Assembly (NCBI RefSeq): GCF_000304355.2
Contig: NC_018227.2
Coordinates: 2,108,001 to 2,172,000 of the forward strand
Direction: 5' to 3'
Length of the DNA: 64,000 nucleotides
DNA from: Methanoculleus bourgensis MS2
Lineage (GTDB): Archaea; Halobacteriota; Methanomicrobia; Methanomicrobiales; Methanoculleaceae
Part shown: piece after piece, positions 1-9,561 of the stretch
Layout of the letters: every line of letters begins with the position of its first letter
How positions within the stretch are numbered: the first letter of the stretch is position 1
Made by a program: the position numbers and the translations under genes
Notes under the pieces: model-generated
What the model saw: only the letters and a program-made list of their open reading frames with translations
What the model was told of the DNA's origin: nothing
Database searches by the model: none

Positions 1-852
1 CGGCTCCCATCGGTCTCGGTCTACACCGACACCCTTGAGGGCGTGGAGGCTGCTGTCCGGGGCGGCGCCCGGACCGTCTACTTCGAGCCGGCCGGTCCTG
101 TGGTTCCCGCCCTCCTCGAGGAGGCCGCCGCCCTCTGCCGGGCGGGTGGTGCGGACGCTGTCTGGAAATGGCCGTCGATCACGCGACGCGCCTTCCTCGA
201 TGCAGCCGCCCCGCTCCTCCCGTCGCTCTACGATGCGGGCGTCCACGGTGTCATGGTGAGCGGGCTCGGCGCCGCTGATGCGGTGCGGGAGGCCGAACCC
301 CGGATGAGGCTCTTTGGGGCAGCTGGGCTGAACGTCTGGAACCACTGTACCACGAGGGTTCTGGCCCCGCTCTTCCTGCGGTGCACGGCATCCCCCGAAC
401 TCCCGGCCGGCGACCTGGCCCGGCTGGCCGAGTTGACCGGGGACGCTCCCGGGCTCGAGGTGCTCGTGCAGGGGAACATCGAGGCGATGGTGACCGAGGA
501 CCGGCTGGCGGCGGTCTCCGGCGACCGGTTCCTGGGGCTGCAGGACCGGCGGAACCACGTCTTCCCGCTCCGGTGCGACAGCGAATCCCGGGTGTATATC
601 GCCAACGCCGTCGAGACCTGCCTGATCGACCACCTGCCCCGGATCATCGGGATGGGCATCGATGCGGTCGCGATCGATGCGCGGGGACGGGGGCCCCGGT
701 ACGCCGGGGAGATGGCCCGGCTCTACCTTGCCGGGATCGAGTCCGTGGGCCGGGGAGACCCGGGCATGCTCGACGTGCTCAAGGATGAGGTAAAACAGCG
801 GGCCCTCGGCGGTATCACCGGTGGGCATTTCGTCCGGGGACTTACAGGGTAA
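1..852 (+). CDS. Peptidase U32 family protein, C-terminal part (start lies outside window)
   Basis: The frame is open from base 1, so the gene begins upstream. The first in-frame start here, GTG at 43, sits inside the conserved SVYTDTLEGVEAA stretch and is not the real start. About 283 residues are visible. The stretch around QGNIEAMVTEDRL, followed by LGLQDRRNHVFPL and ETCLIDHL, matches the signature region of U32 proteins. This family includes collagenase-like proteins and relatives that act in tRNA or quinone hydroxylation. Archaeal members are mostly uncharacterised, so the substrate is unknown. No membrane segment is seen, so a cytosolic protein is likely. The gene is followed by a dispersed repeat and has no same-strand partner close by. 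Confidence 0.8.
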   Translation, partial: RLPSVSVYTDTLEGVEAAVRGGARTVYFEPAGPVVPALLEEAAALCRAGGADAVWKWPSITRRAFLDAAAPLLPSLYDAGVHGVMVSGLGAADAVREAEPRMRLFGAAGLNVWNHCTTRVLAPLFLRCTASPELPAGDLARLAELTGDAPGLEVLVQGNIEAMVTEDRLAAVSGDRFLGLQDRRNHVFPLRCDSESRVYIANAVETCLIDHLPRIIGMGIDAVAIDARGRGPRYAGEMARLYLAGIESVGRGDPGMLDVLKDEVKQRALGGITGGHFVRGLTG

Positions 853-950
853 GCAGCCGGGGCTACAAGGAGGGACCTACGAGGACCGCCGTCTGCGGGG
901 AGGAGGCGATCCTCCTCACACCGGCAAAATACGGTGAAACGCTTCACTAG

Positions 951-1218
951 TGGAGCATTTCAGCTGAAATTTCCCATGAAGACATCCCCGGTTTGGCGTC
1001 GTGCCCCGGGCATGGCTTCCTTATGGGGGGAGGGGGCTCGCCCCCTCCCCTGCCCCCACCCCCCAGGGTGATGTCCACCACGGTCCACAGCATGGGGTGA
1101 AGTGGGCGAATGGGGTCTTATCCTGCGTACAGCCGCTCGCTCTGCCCCATGAATTCTCTCGCGTGCGGCCGGCGATCAATCTCCCACACCAAAACCTACA
1201 AAAAGATGGCTTGAGGCA
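951..1218. repeat. Dispersed GC-rich hairpin repeat, copy 1
   Basis: The left end reads tggagcatttcagct at 951, directly after a ctag. The core holds a G/C hairpin (ggggagggggctcgccccct, about 1026-1045), the box ccaccacggtccac near 1076 and the block gcgtacagccgctcgctctg near 1126. The right end, near 1205-1218, is a degenerate version of the aagatgaaatgctcca end seen in other copies. The cta at 1219-1221, just outside it, is the reverse complement of the TAG stop of the next gene. Bases 853-950 hold what looks like the worn right end of another copy (ggtgaaacgcttcactag). Confidence 0.75.
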
Positions 1219-1659
1219 CTATTCCGCCGGGTACTCTTCTTCAGTACACCAGACCTCAAGCACTGTATCTTCGGGCTCAACCTGGTCCGCATATGCCTGG
1301 GGCGTTGTTCCCGCATCCATCCATATGGTGTCGACCGGGTGGTCGGAGATGCGGTAGAGGCAGCGGTATTTCCAGGGCGATGCGGGTTTCACGTCGCGTT
1401 CGTAGATCTGTTGGGCAAGGCTGGACGAGCAGAAGATGCCCTTCTCAGGCTCGAAGAGAACCTCTTCGACGTACCGCTGGATGTACCACCGGAGCTCGGA
1501 GACGAGAGCAAGCGCACTCCCGAGCGACGCCGTCCGGATGCGCATACCGTACTCCAGCCTGTCGGGTTTGTAAAAACGAAGGGCATCCCTGCTGGTTTCG
1601 GAGTTAAGCAGGGTGGTGTAGAGATCAACACCCTCCGGCTGAATAAGGAGGACGTTCAT
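1219..1659 (-). CDS. Conserved archaeal protein of unknown function, resembling DUF5804
   Basis: A 146-residue soluble protein with no signal peptide or membrane segment. The N-terminus MNVLLIQPEGVDLYTTLL with the later stretch LRIRTASLG-like RIRTASLGSALALV recalls the DUF5804 family of euryarchaea. This is from memory and was not checked by search. The C-terminus is acidic (TEEEYPAE). It lies downstream of PAN on the same strand with a 135-bp gap, so co-transcription is possible but not shown. Its TAG stop coincides with the edge of a dispersed repeat, which may have reset the C-terminus. A possible TATA-like stretch (atgatatac) lies just before the ATG. Function is unknown. Confidence 0.6.
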   Translation of the reverse strand: MNVLLIQPEGVDLYTTLLNSETSRDALRFYKPDRLEYGMRIRTASLGSALALVSELRWYIQRYVEEVLFEPEKGIFCSSSLAQQIYERDVKPASPWKYRCLYRISDHPVDTIWMDAGTTPQAYADQVEPEDTVLEVWCTEEEYPAE

Positions 1660-1794
1660 CGTATATCATGTACGACCGGGAGGTCGATAAGGTTTCCCTG
1701 GAATGGAGCGTCCAGGGCAGCCGTACCGGTCAGGACAGGGACCTGACCTTCTGACGGCACATGGAGGAAACGATGTGGATTGGGGAGATCCACA

Positions 1795-2967
1795 TCAGAT
1801 ATACATGCGGGTATCGGGTGTCGCCACCTCGCGCTTCACTTTTTTGATCGCCGCAAGGAAGTCATCCCGCTCAACGGCCCCGGCGTCGCGCCGGACCGCC
1901 ATCATGCCCGCCTCACGGCAGATCGCCTGCAGCTCCGCGCCGGTGGTCTTCCCGGTAAGTTCCGCGATCCCGGCGAGGTCCACATCCCCGGCGAGGGTCA
2001 TCTTCGCGGTATGGATCTTCAGGATCTCGAGGCGTGCCCCGTCATCAGGGAGCGGAACCCTGATGATCCGGTCGAACCGGCCCGGACGAAGGAGGGCCGG
2101 GTCCAGCATATCGATACGGTTGGTTGCCGCCATGATCCTGACGTTACCCCGGTTCCCAAACCCGTCCATCTCGGCGAGGAGTTGCATCAGCGTCCGCTGG
2201 ACCTCGGCGCTTCCCGAGGTTCCGTCGTTGGTGCGCATGCTCCCGATCGCGTCGATCTCGTCGATAAAGACGATTGCCGGAGCACGCTCCCGGGCGAGGA
2301 CGAAGAGTTCACGCACGAGTTGCGCGCCTTCCCCGATGTACTTATGGACGAGTTCGCTCCCCGACATCCTGATGAACCGCGCGTGGGACTGATGGGCGAC
2401 TGCCTTTGCAATCAGGGTCTTCCCGGTCCCGGGCGGGCCGTAGAGGAGGATGCCTTTCGGGGGCTCAACACCCACACGCTCGTAGATCTCGGGTTTCGTG
2501 AGCGGGTACTCGACCGCTTCCCTGACCTCCTCGATCTCGTCTTTCAGGCCGCCGACCTGCTCGAACGTGACGTCCGGCTGTTCGTCGAGTTCCATGACCC
2601 TGACCCTGGAGTCGTAGATGTTGCCGATCGTCTTGACGATAGAGAGTGTATTATTCACCGCTACCTTCATCCCGGGCTTGAGGATGCGGTGGAGTTTCTC
2701 GTTGACCGTGGTGACGTATTCCTGGTTGTTGCCCTGCTGTCTGAGGTATACCTCGCCGTTATCGAGTACATCGACCACGGCTGCAACAAACAGCGGCATC
2801 CGTTTTAACTGGCCGTTCTCTTTTCTGAGCTGCAGGAGTTCTTTCTCGAGCAACTCGTTCTTTAGTTTATAATCCAGGATCTGCGCCTTCAGTTCCTGAA
2901 TCTGGAGCGCAAGCATGTCGTGCTCGCTTCCAGGATTGTTGCCAAGGGTTTCGTCCATGTCACTCAT
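1795..2967 (-). CDS. pan: Proteasome-activating nucleotidase (PAN)
   Basis: A 390-residue AAA+ ATPase that unfolds proteins and feeds them into the archaeal 20S proteasome. Visible in order are an N-terminal coiled coil (about residues 15-55), an OB-like segment (60-110), Walker A GPPGTGKT (about 178), Walker B VFIDEID (about 232), the second region of homology ending RPGRFDRIIRVPLP, and a C-terminal helical domain. The last three residues, MYI, fit the HbYX motif (hydrophobic, Tyr, any), which docks into the proteasome alpha ring and opens the gate. Length is normal for the family. It is divergent from the AcnX small-subunit gene, with 43 bp between the two start codons, so the two promoters must overlap or be very compact. 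Confidence 0.96.
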   Translation of the reverse strand: MSDMDETLGNNPGSEHDMLALQIQELKAQILDYKLKNELLEKELLQLRKENGQLKRMPLFVAAVVDVLDNGEVYLRQQGNNQEYVTTVNEKLHRILKPGMKVAVNNTLSIVKTIGNIYDSRVRVMELDEQPDVTFEQVGGLKDEIEEVREAVEYPLTKPEIYERVGVEPPKGILLYGPPGTGKTLIAKAVAHQSHARFIRMSGSELVHKYIGEGAQLVRELFVLARERAPAIVFIDEIDAIGSMRTNDGTSGSAEVQRTLMQLLAEMDGFGNRGNVRIMAATNRIDMLDPALLRPGRFDRIIRVPLPDDGARLEILKIHTAKMTLAGDVDLAGIAELTGKTTGAELQAICREAGMMAVRRDAGAVERDDFLAAIKKVKREVATPDTRMYI

Positions 2968-3010
2968 ATAGTTGGGTCTCCAACCTCAATATAATGTGGT
3001 GGTTGTAATT

Positions 3011-3409
3011 ATGAAAGGTAGAGGCATATCCAGGGGCACCGGAACCGGAGAGCTCCTCGTTTCATCTGAGCCCATATCGTTTCTCTCGGGTGTCAACCCC
3101 GAGACCGGTACCGTCGTGGAACAGGGCCATCCGCTTGAAGGGCAATCGATCGCCGGGCGCGTGCTGGCCTTCCCGTACGGGAAGGGATCGACGGTAGGTT
3201 CCTACGTGATCTACGCGCTGAAGCAGAACGGTCTTGCCCCTGCTGCAATCATCAATACGGAGGCTGAACCGATCATCGCGGTCGGTGCGATCATCGCGGG
3301 GATTCCCATGGTCGACCGCCTCCCGCCGGAGTTCTCCCGCCTGCCCCCCGGCACCAGGGTGACAGTGAACGGGGATGCGGGCGAGGTTTCATATGATGAG
3401 ACCGCGTGA
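3011..3409 (+). CDS. Phosphomevalonate dehydratase small subunit (AcnX swivel domain, DUF126)
   Basis: About 132 residues starting [18 protein letters not shown]. An upstream in-frame ATG at 2972 would add 13 unconserved residues and crowd the divergent pan start, so ATG at 3011 is chosen. The family motif region [18 protein letters not shown] and the tail [19 protein letters not shown] are typical of the aconitase-X small subunit. In archaea this subunit pairs with a large catalytic subunit to dehydrate (R)-5-phosphomevalonate in the modified mevalonate pathway to isoprenoid lipids. The large subunit is not in this window. The gene overlaps the next one by 4 bp (gtga), which suggests translational coupling. 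Confidence 0.88.
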   Translation: MKGRGISRGTGTGELLVSSEPISFLSGVNPETGTVVEQGHPLEGQSIAGRVLAFPYGKGSTVGSYVIYALKQNGLAPAAIINTEAEPIIAVGAIIAGIPMVDRLPPEFSRLPPGTRVTVNGDAGEVSYDETA

Positions 3410-3837
3410 GGGCAGTTGTGGAGACCTGCTACGAGATCCTCGGCGTCTCCCGGGACGCCACGCCTGACGAGATCCGGGCGGCGTACCGGAGGCTCGCCAA
3501 ACAGTACCACCCTGATATCAACCAGGACCCGGATGCAAACGAGCGGTTCATCGCCATCCAGCAGGCATATGAGACGCTGATCGATCCTGAAGCCCGGGCA
3601 CGCTACGACATCGCCCTCCAGGGTGGCGCCGGTCCTGCACCGCATGACCCGTTCCGGTACCGGGCTGCCGGCGGGAGCGGGTTCTCGTGGAGCTGGCAGA
3701 TGCCTGAGTCAGGGGCCGGCAGGACCGGTCTCATCGCCCGCCTCTTCTTCTGGGCTGTCCTGGTTGTACTTATGCTTGTGCTATCGCTCCTCTTCCGGGT
3801 TGTCGCGGGGTGCCTGCGGCGGCAGGTCTCACGGTAG
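3406..3837 (+). CDS. J-domain protein with C-terminal membrane anchor
   Basis: A J-domain occupies about residues 8-70 ([20 protein letters not shown]), with the Hsp70-stimulating HPD at about 35-37. It is followed by a Gly/Pro-rich linker and one hydrophobic helix near the C-terminus ([20 protein letters not shown]). It probably recruits or stimulates DnaK at the membrane. It lacks the zinc-finger and C-terminal peptide-binding domains of full DnaJ. GTG at 3406 overlaps the upstream stop; GTG at 3418 is an alternative start. The TAG stop at 3835-3837 touches the left end of a dispersed repeat, so the repeat insertion may have set the present C-terminus. Confidence 0.85.
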   Translation: MRAVVETCYEILGVSRDATPDEIRAAYRRLAKQYHPDINQDPDANERFIAIQQAYETLIDPEARARYDIALQGGAGPAPHDPFRYRAAGGSGFSWSWQMPESGAGRTGLIARLFFWAVLVVLMLVLSLLFRVVAGCLRRQVSR

Positions 3838-4290
3838 CGGAGCATTTCATCTAAATTTTCCATGAGGGCATCTCCGGGGTGGCGACCGGGAGGCCCCCCG
3901 GCTCTGTTGCATCGTGCCCCGGGTCCGGCTTGTGCGGGGAGGGGGTTTCGCGGTACCGTCCTGCGAGAGACGAGGGGACGGGGGGGCCCGGCCCCCCTCC
4001 CCGTCGGCCCCACCCCCGGGGCGATTCCCACCACGGTCCACAGCATGGGGTGAAGCGGGGGAATGGGGTGTTTTCATGCGTACAGCCGCTCGCTCTGCCC
4101 CATGAATTCTCCCACGTGGCTTTCCGCGTGAGTCTTCAGTACAGGGAGGGGATACTGCCTCACGCGCTCTCGCGAGGAAGTTCGCGAAGCCTTTACCTTA
4201 GGATTGTTACGCCCTCCTTCGCACACTTCAGTGTGAGGTGATGATCGCTCACCCTGCATCAGGACCCGCACGATACGGTGAAATGCTCCA
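3838..4290. repeat. Dispersed GC-rich hairpin repeat, copy 2 (full length)
   Basis: The left end cggagcatttcatct begins at 3838, right after the TAG stop of the J-domain gene. The right end is acggtgaaatgctcca, finishing at 4290 and followed by gtag. The two ends are inverted copies of each other over about 15 bases. Inside are the G/C-rich hairpin segment, the box ccaccacggtccac near 4029, the block gcgtacagccgctcgctctg at about 4078 and further inverted segments built on cgcgaag/cttcgcg. Bases 4291-4406 hold nothing else recognisable. Confidence 0.75.
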
Positions 4291-4406
4291 GTAGTCCCCT
4301 CCCGGCATGCCTGCTCCGGTGAGGGCAGCGGGGCGCCGTCACCGGCCACCGCACCGGATCACGGGAAACCTTATCAGGTGTGAATCCCCGTGTGAGCCTG
4401 ATCCCT

Positions 4407-4793
4407 ATGGAGAAAGTGAAACGATACCGGTGCAAGTACTGTAACTACATCTACTCGCCGTTGCGGGGCGAGCCTCACCGCGGCATCCCGGCAGGGACTG
4501 CATTTGAGGATCTACCTCTGGACTACATATGCCCGGTCTGTGGTGCGACCGGCAAAGGGCCGATCGGGGCGTGGGGGTTTGAGCCATGGGAGCCGACAAG
4601 GTACGCCTGCAAGATATGCGGCTACGTGTACGACAAAAAGCGCGGTGAGCCGCTCCGGGGCTACCCGAAGGGCACAGCATTCGAAGACCTGCCTGAGGAC
4701 TACACCTGCCCGGTCTGCGGCCTGGACCCGAAGATCACGAGTTTTTACGGGCCGGTCGGCAAGGCACAGTTTGAGCCTATCCTGGATGTCTGA
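4407..4793 (+). CDS. Double rubredoxin
   Basis: About 128 residues with two rubredoxin-type iron sites in tandem. The first uses CKYC and CPVC (about residues 8-49). The second uses CKIC and CPVC (about residues 68-109), each joined by the family stretch GTAFEDLP. Each CxxC pair set binds one Fe in an Fe(Cys)4 centre for one-electron transfer in the cytosol. In methanogens rubredoxins commonly donate electrons to oxygen- or peroxide-reducing enzymes, but no such partner lies next to this gene. ATG at 4407 is chosen over GTG at 4380 because the conserved domain begins just after it and a gtgag motif lies about 10 bases upstream. Confidence 0.92.
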   Translation: MEKVKRYRCKYCNYIYSPLRGEPHRGIPAGTAFEDLPLDYICPVCGATGKGPIGAWGFEPWEPTRYACKICGYVYDKKRGEPLRGYPKGTAFEDLPEDYTCPVCGLDPKITSFYGPVGKAQFEPILDV

Positions 4794-5040
4794 TAGGGAG
4801 GGGGCGAGCCTCTCCCGGTCCCTCCCTCCCCCGTCCGGGCGTATACCCGGTAGAATGCCGTGTCAGCGCTTTTAGCGCTGGATATTGCTCAATTCTTTGC
4901 GAACGTGCTTCAGAATGCTCTGAACCATATGGATATCCGGTTGCAGGGTACTGTTGGGATGTGCTCCCGGTCAAAAACAGTCAACGCTATACCGGTCCCC
5001 GTCCAACGATACTAGCACTATTACCCGGTCGCGTGACACA

Positions 5041-6855
<1,815 letters not shown>

Positions 6856-6941
6856 TGTGGTTCTGCGTAAAGCGCCACCGGTTCGATCTCAACTCGATGT
6901 CTTAATGAGTGCAGAGTGCGTATGCGAATATACCAGGCACC

Positions 6942-7907
6942 ATGCGGCTCATATCATGGAACGTAGATCTCTTCCGCTCCGGTCCAAAGAGCGTGGAGAA
7001 GAAGGTCGAAGCGGTCTGCCAGCACTCCCCTGATATCGTCGCCTTCCAGGAGGTGACGGACCGGGATCTGCCGCTCTTCCGCGAAGAACTGGAGAATTAC
7101 GGGCTGCTCTACATTGTAGACAGCCTTGCGCTGGTTGAGATCGCCCGGGTGGCCTATATGGCCGAGCGGTTGAACGATCTCAGGGCGCGAAACCCGAGTG
7201 ACCCGTTCCAGTTCGCATACAGCATCTCCCGGCTCTCCGAGCAGTGCTCACCGTTTGGGGAGCCGAAGGATCTTGGGTGCCTGATAGCGAGCAGGTACCC
7301 GCTCACCCCACTCAATCCGCTCGATTTTGACGTCCCGTGGAAACAGCAGGTGGTCTCTGCCGTCGTCAGTGCGCCCCGGGGTGAGATCGAGGTCCACAAC
7401 GTCCATGTTCCCACGGCGATAGGCGGCCGGAGAAACGAGATCGTCAAGGCCGAGACACTGGTCGGGATCTACCAGCGCCTTGCCGTCAGGTCGGCAAGAC
7501 CGCGGATCCTCTGCGGTGACCTCCACAGCCCTGAGGCGGAGCTCCCCGACGGGACGATCGTCCCCTTTTACCGCGACATCCTCCAGGACGGACCCCTCAC
7601 TGCAGCCTCCGGAAGCGAGGAGTACCTCGGGCGGCCGCGAAAGTGGTGGTACAACGCCGAGATGAACGTCCTCTGCGGCCTTGCGAGATACGACCTCCCC
7701 GACGTCTTCCGGAGGCTGCACGGTTACCGGGCCCGGGAGTACAGCTGGTGCCCCGACCGCGGACCTGAGGATGTCCCGAAGTGTAAGCGCTACGATCACA
7801 TCTTCGCGTCTGCGAGCCTCAACCCGACGGCGTGTTGGTACCTGCACGACCTGCGGGGGCAGGGGTTGAGCGATCACTCCGGTGTCCTGATGGATTTTGA
7901 CCCGTGA
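6942..7907 (+). CDS. Endonuclease/exonuclease/phosphatase-fold hydrolase
   Basis: A 321-residue protein with the metal-dependent EEP motifs in order: SWNV near the N-terminus (Asn), FQEV (metal-binding Glu), HNVHVP (His), CGDLHSP (Asp), YDHIFAS and LSDHSG (catalytic His at the end). This fold includes exonuclease III-like DNases, phospholipid and inositol phosphatases. The substrate cannot be told from sequence. There is no signal peptide, so an intracellular role is likely. ATG at 6942 puts MRLISWNV at the N-terminus, as expected for the fold; ATG at 6909 would add 11 unconserved residues. It lies 86 bp downstream of recQ on the same strand, so a DNA-repair role is possible but unproven. Confidence 0.85.
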   Translation: MRLISWNVDLFRSGPKSVEKKVEAVCQHSPDIVAFQEVTDRDLPLFREELENYGLLYIVDSLALVEIARVAYMAERLNDLRARNPSDPFQFAYSISRLSEQCSPFGEPKDLGCLIASRYPLTPLNPLDFDVPWKQQVVSAVVSAPRGEIEVHNVHVPTAIGGRRNEIVKAETLVGIYQRLAVRSARPRILCGDLHSPEAELPDGTIVPFYRDILQDGPLTAASGSEEYLGRPRKWWYNAEMNVLCGLARYDLPDVFRRLHGYRAREYSWCPDRGPEDVPKCKRYDHIFASASLNPTACWYLHDLRGQGLSDHSGVLMDFDP

Positions 7908-8033
7908 TCTGGGGTTGTCTCTCGTGGTGCGGGCTCCCGGGATACATTCTATGAAACTCTCCCGCACGGCTTTCCGCGCAAGACCGGCGATCACGCCAAC
8001 GCACCCTCAAGGTAAGATGAAATAGCCCAGTAG

Positions 8034-8310
8034 TGGACTATTTCAGCTAACATTTCCCATGAAAAACCGCCCCGATTTGGCGACTGGGAGGCTCTTCAGG
8101 TCCGGCTTGTGCGGGGAGGGGGCGAGCCCCCTCCCCTGCCCCCTCCCCCAGGGTGATTCCCACCACGGTCCACAGCATGGGGTGAGAGCCTGGGGAATGA
8201 GGTGTTTTCCTGCGTACAGCCGCTCGCTCTGCCCCATGAACGCTCCACACCCCTTCGCGATCTTCCGCGTGATCCATGCCAGAACCCGCAAAATAAGATG
8301 AAATGCTCCA
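8034..8310. repeat. Dispersed GC-rich hairpin repeat, copy 3 (both ends clear)
   Basis: The left end tggactatttcagct starts at 8034 and the right end aagatgaaatgctcca finishes at 8310, followed by cta. It holds the hairpin ggggagggggcgagccccct (about 8115), the box ccaccacggtccac (about 8160) and gcgtacagccgctcgctctg (about 8213). At 277 bp this is the best-defined copy. Directly upstream, about 7975-8033, is the right end of another copy (ccggcgatcac... aagatgaaatagcccagtag), so two ends abut to form a palindrome. Confidence 0.75.
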
Positions 8311-8313
8311 CTA

Positions 8314-8593
8314 ATGCAACGATTCTTAATTACCGGCACTCTCAACGGAGGGGAGTATCGACCTTTTTTACACGCTATCCTGGGGGTTGCATCCCGGAGG
8401 ACGGCGTTTCACCGGATATACGCCCGGGCAGGGTTGGGGACGGAGGGGAGCGCTCCGCGGGGGATGGGACGAAGGCCAGATATGGTCTGTTCATTTGGAA
8501 TCAGTGTACTTAGGATCGTAAAAGAGTGGGGGTTCCCCGGCCCCCGGTGCGCCACTACGGCGCCTGTCCTTTTACTTTTTCGTCAGGCTTCTG
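8314..8593. repeat. Second repeat block (caattaccggcactctcaacg type) and non-coding gap
   Basis: About 8314-8440 reads tgcaacgattcttaattacc, then ggcactctcaacgg, a run to ttttttacac, and tgcatcccggaggacggc. The same order recurs at 14794-14915, with few changes, directly after a right end of the hairpin repeat in both places. It is therefore a second repeat module, or an extended form of the first. The remainder to 8593 shows no gene. It contains the 3' side of the convergent PKD-like gene and no clear terminator beyond a T-rich stretch (ttttactttttc). Confidence 0.55.
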
Positions 8594-9466
8594 TTACTCG
8601 CCGCTGAACTTCTTCTGGTTCTTCTCCATCACTTTCTTCTCCTTCCTCTCCTCTTTTAGTTTCTTTTTCTCCAGTTTCTCCTGCATCTTCTCTATCTTCT
8701 TCTTCTCCTTCATTGCGTTGACATCCCCCTTCCCGTTGCCGTCACCCAGCTTCTTCCCGTTGCCTGGGTTGATCACGGATACGGCACCGGTGCCGGCTAC
8801 CGAGATGGGGCCGTTCTCTGTCGTGACGTTGCCGGTCACGGTCAGGTTGGTGTCACCGGCGGCGAGATCGAGGTCCTGCCGCTTGTACTTCAGGATGAGC
8901 GTGCCGCCATCCTTCATGCAGAAGTTGACCTTCTCCGGCGTTGCGTTTCCGATTCTAAACTCCTCAGAGTCTGGTATCGTCACGTCCTTGCTGTCGGCAT
9001 CACCAAACCCGAGCCATTCTGCAAGGCTGACAAAGACGGTCATGATGCCATTGCTCTTCTGGTTCAGGGTCTTTGGGGCGACCTTCACGTTCATCTGCTG
9101 CGGGTTTGCGGTCACGTTCAGGGTGTCGCAGGCGATAGCACCCGTTGCATTATCTACAACCTTCACCGTGACAGCGTAGGTGCCGGCGGTGAGGTAAGTG
9201 TAGGTGCCCGTGATTGTGCCGTTGTGGTCATCGTGCAGCGCGATCTCCGGTGTCGTCGTCGCCGGGCCCCAGTTGATGGTGGCTGAGAGGTTCAGTGCGT
9301 CGGCGATGTCTGTGTCGTTGTAGGTGGCGAGGATTGTGACCTGCTCTCCGGCGAGTGCGGTGCAGTCGCCTCCTGCATCGACGACGAGGGCGGCCTGCAC
9401 GGCAGGAACCGCCACGGCGAGGAGGAGCAGGAGGGAAAAGATTCTGATTGGTGTACTGCGTCTCAT
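8594..9466 (-). CDS. Secreted PKD-like surface protein with lysine-rich C-terminus
   Basis: A 290-residue exported protein. It has a clear signal peptide (MRRSTPIRIF then a leucine/alanine core ending AVQA) and a PKD/Ig-like beta domain at about residues 28-120, with the typical GTYTYLTAGTYAVTVKV. A second beta-rich segment follows with several N-glycosylation sequons. The last 40 residues are mostly Lys and Glu (KEKKKIEKMQEKLEKKK) and form a charged helix. No membrane anchor or sorting motif is visible, so it may bind the S-layer or polyanions through the tail. ATG at 9466 is chosen because a gagatgag motif precedes it and the signal peptide starts there. Function is unknown; cell-surface location is inferred. 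Confidence 0.72.
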   Translation of the reverse strand: MRRSTPIRIFSLLLLLAVAVPAVQAALVVDAGGDCTALAGEQVTILATYNDTDIADALNLSATINWGPATTTPEIALHDDHNGTITGTYTYLTAGTYAVTVKVVDNATGAIACDTLNVTANPQQMNVKVAPKTLNQKSNGIMTVFVSLAEWLGFGDADSKDVTIPDSEEFRIGNATPEKVNFCMKDGGTLILKYKRQDLDLAAGDTNLTVTGNVTTENGPISVAGTGAVSVINPGNGKKLGDGNGKGDVNAMKEKKKIEKMQEKLEKKKLKEERKEKKVMEKNQKKFSGE

Positions 9467-9561
9467 GGTGAACTCATCTCCAGTAGAGACTGGATGAGAC
9501 ACCCTATTTGATTGCATTGAGCTGGCTGGTTCAATCAATCACCCCTGGGGTGCAGGGGAGC

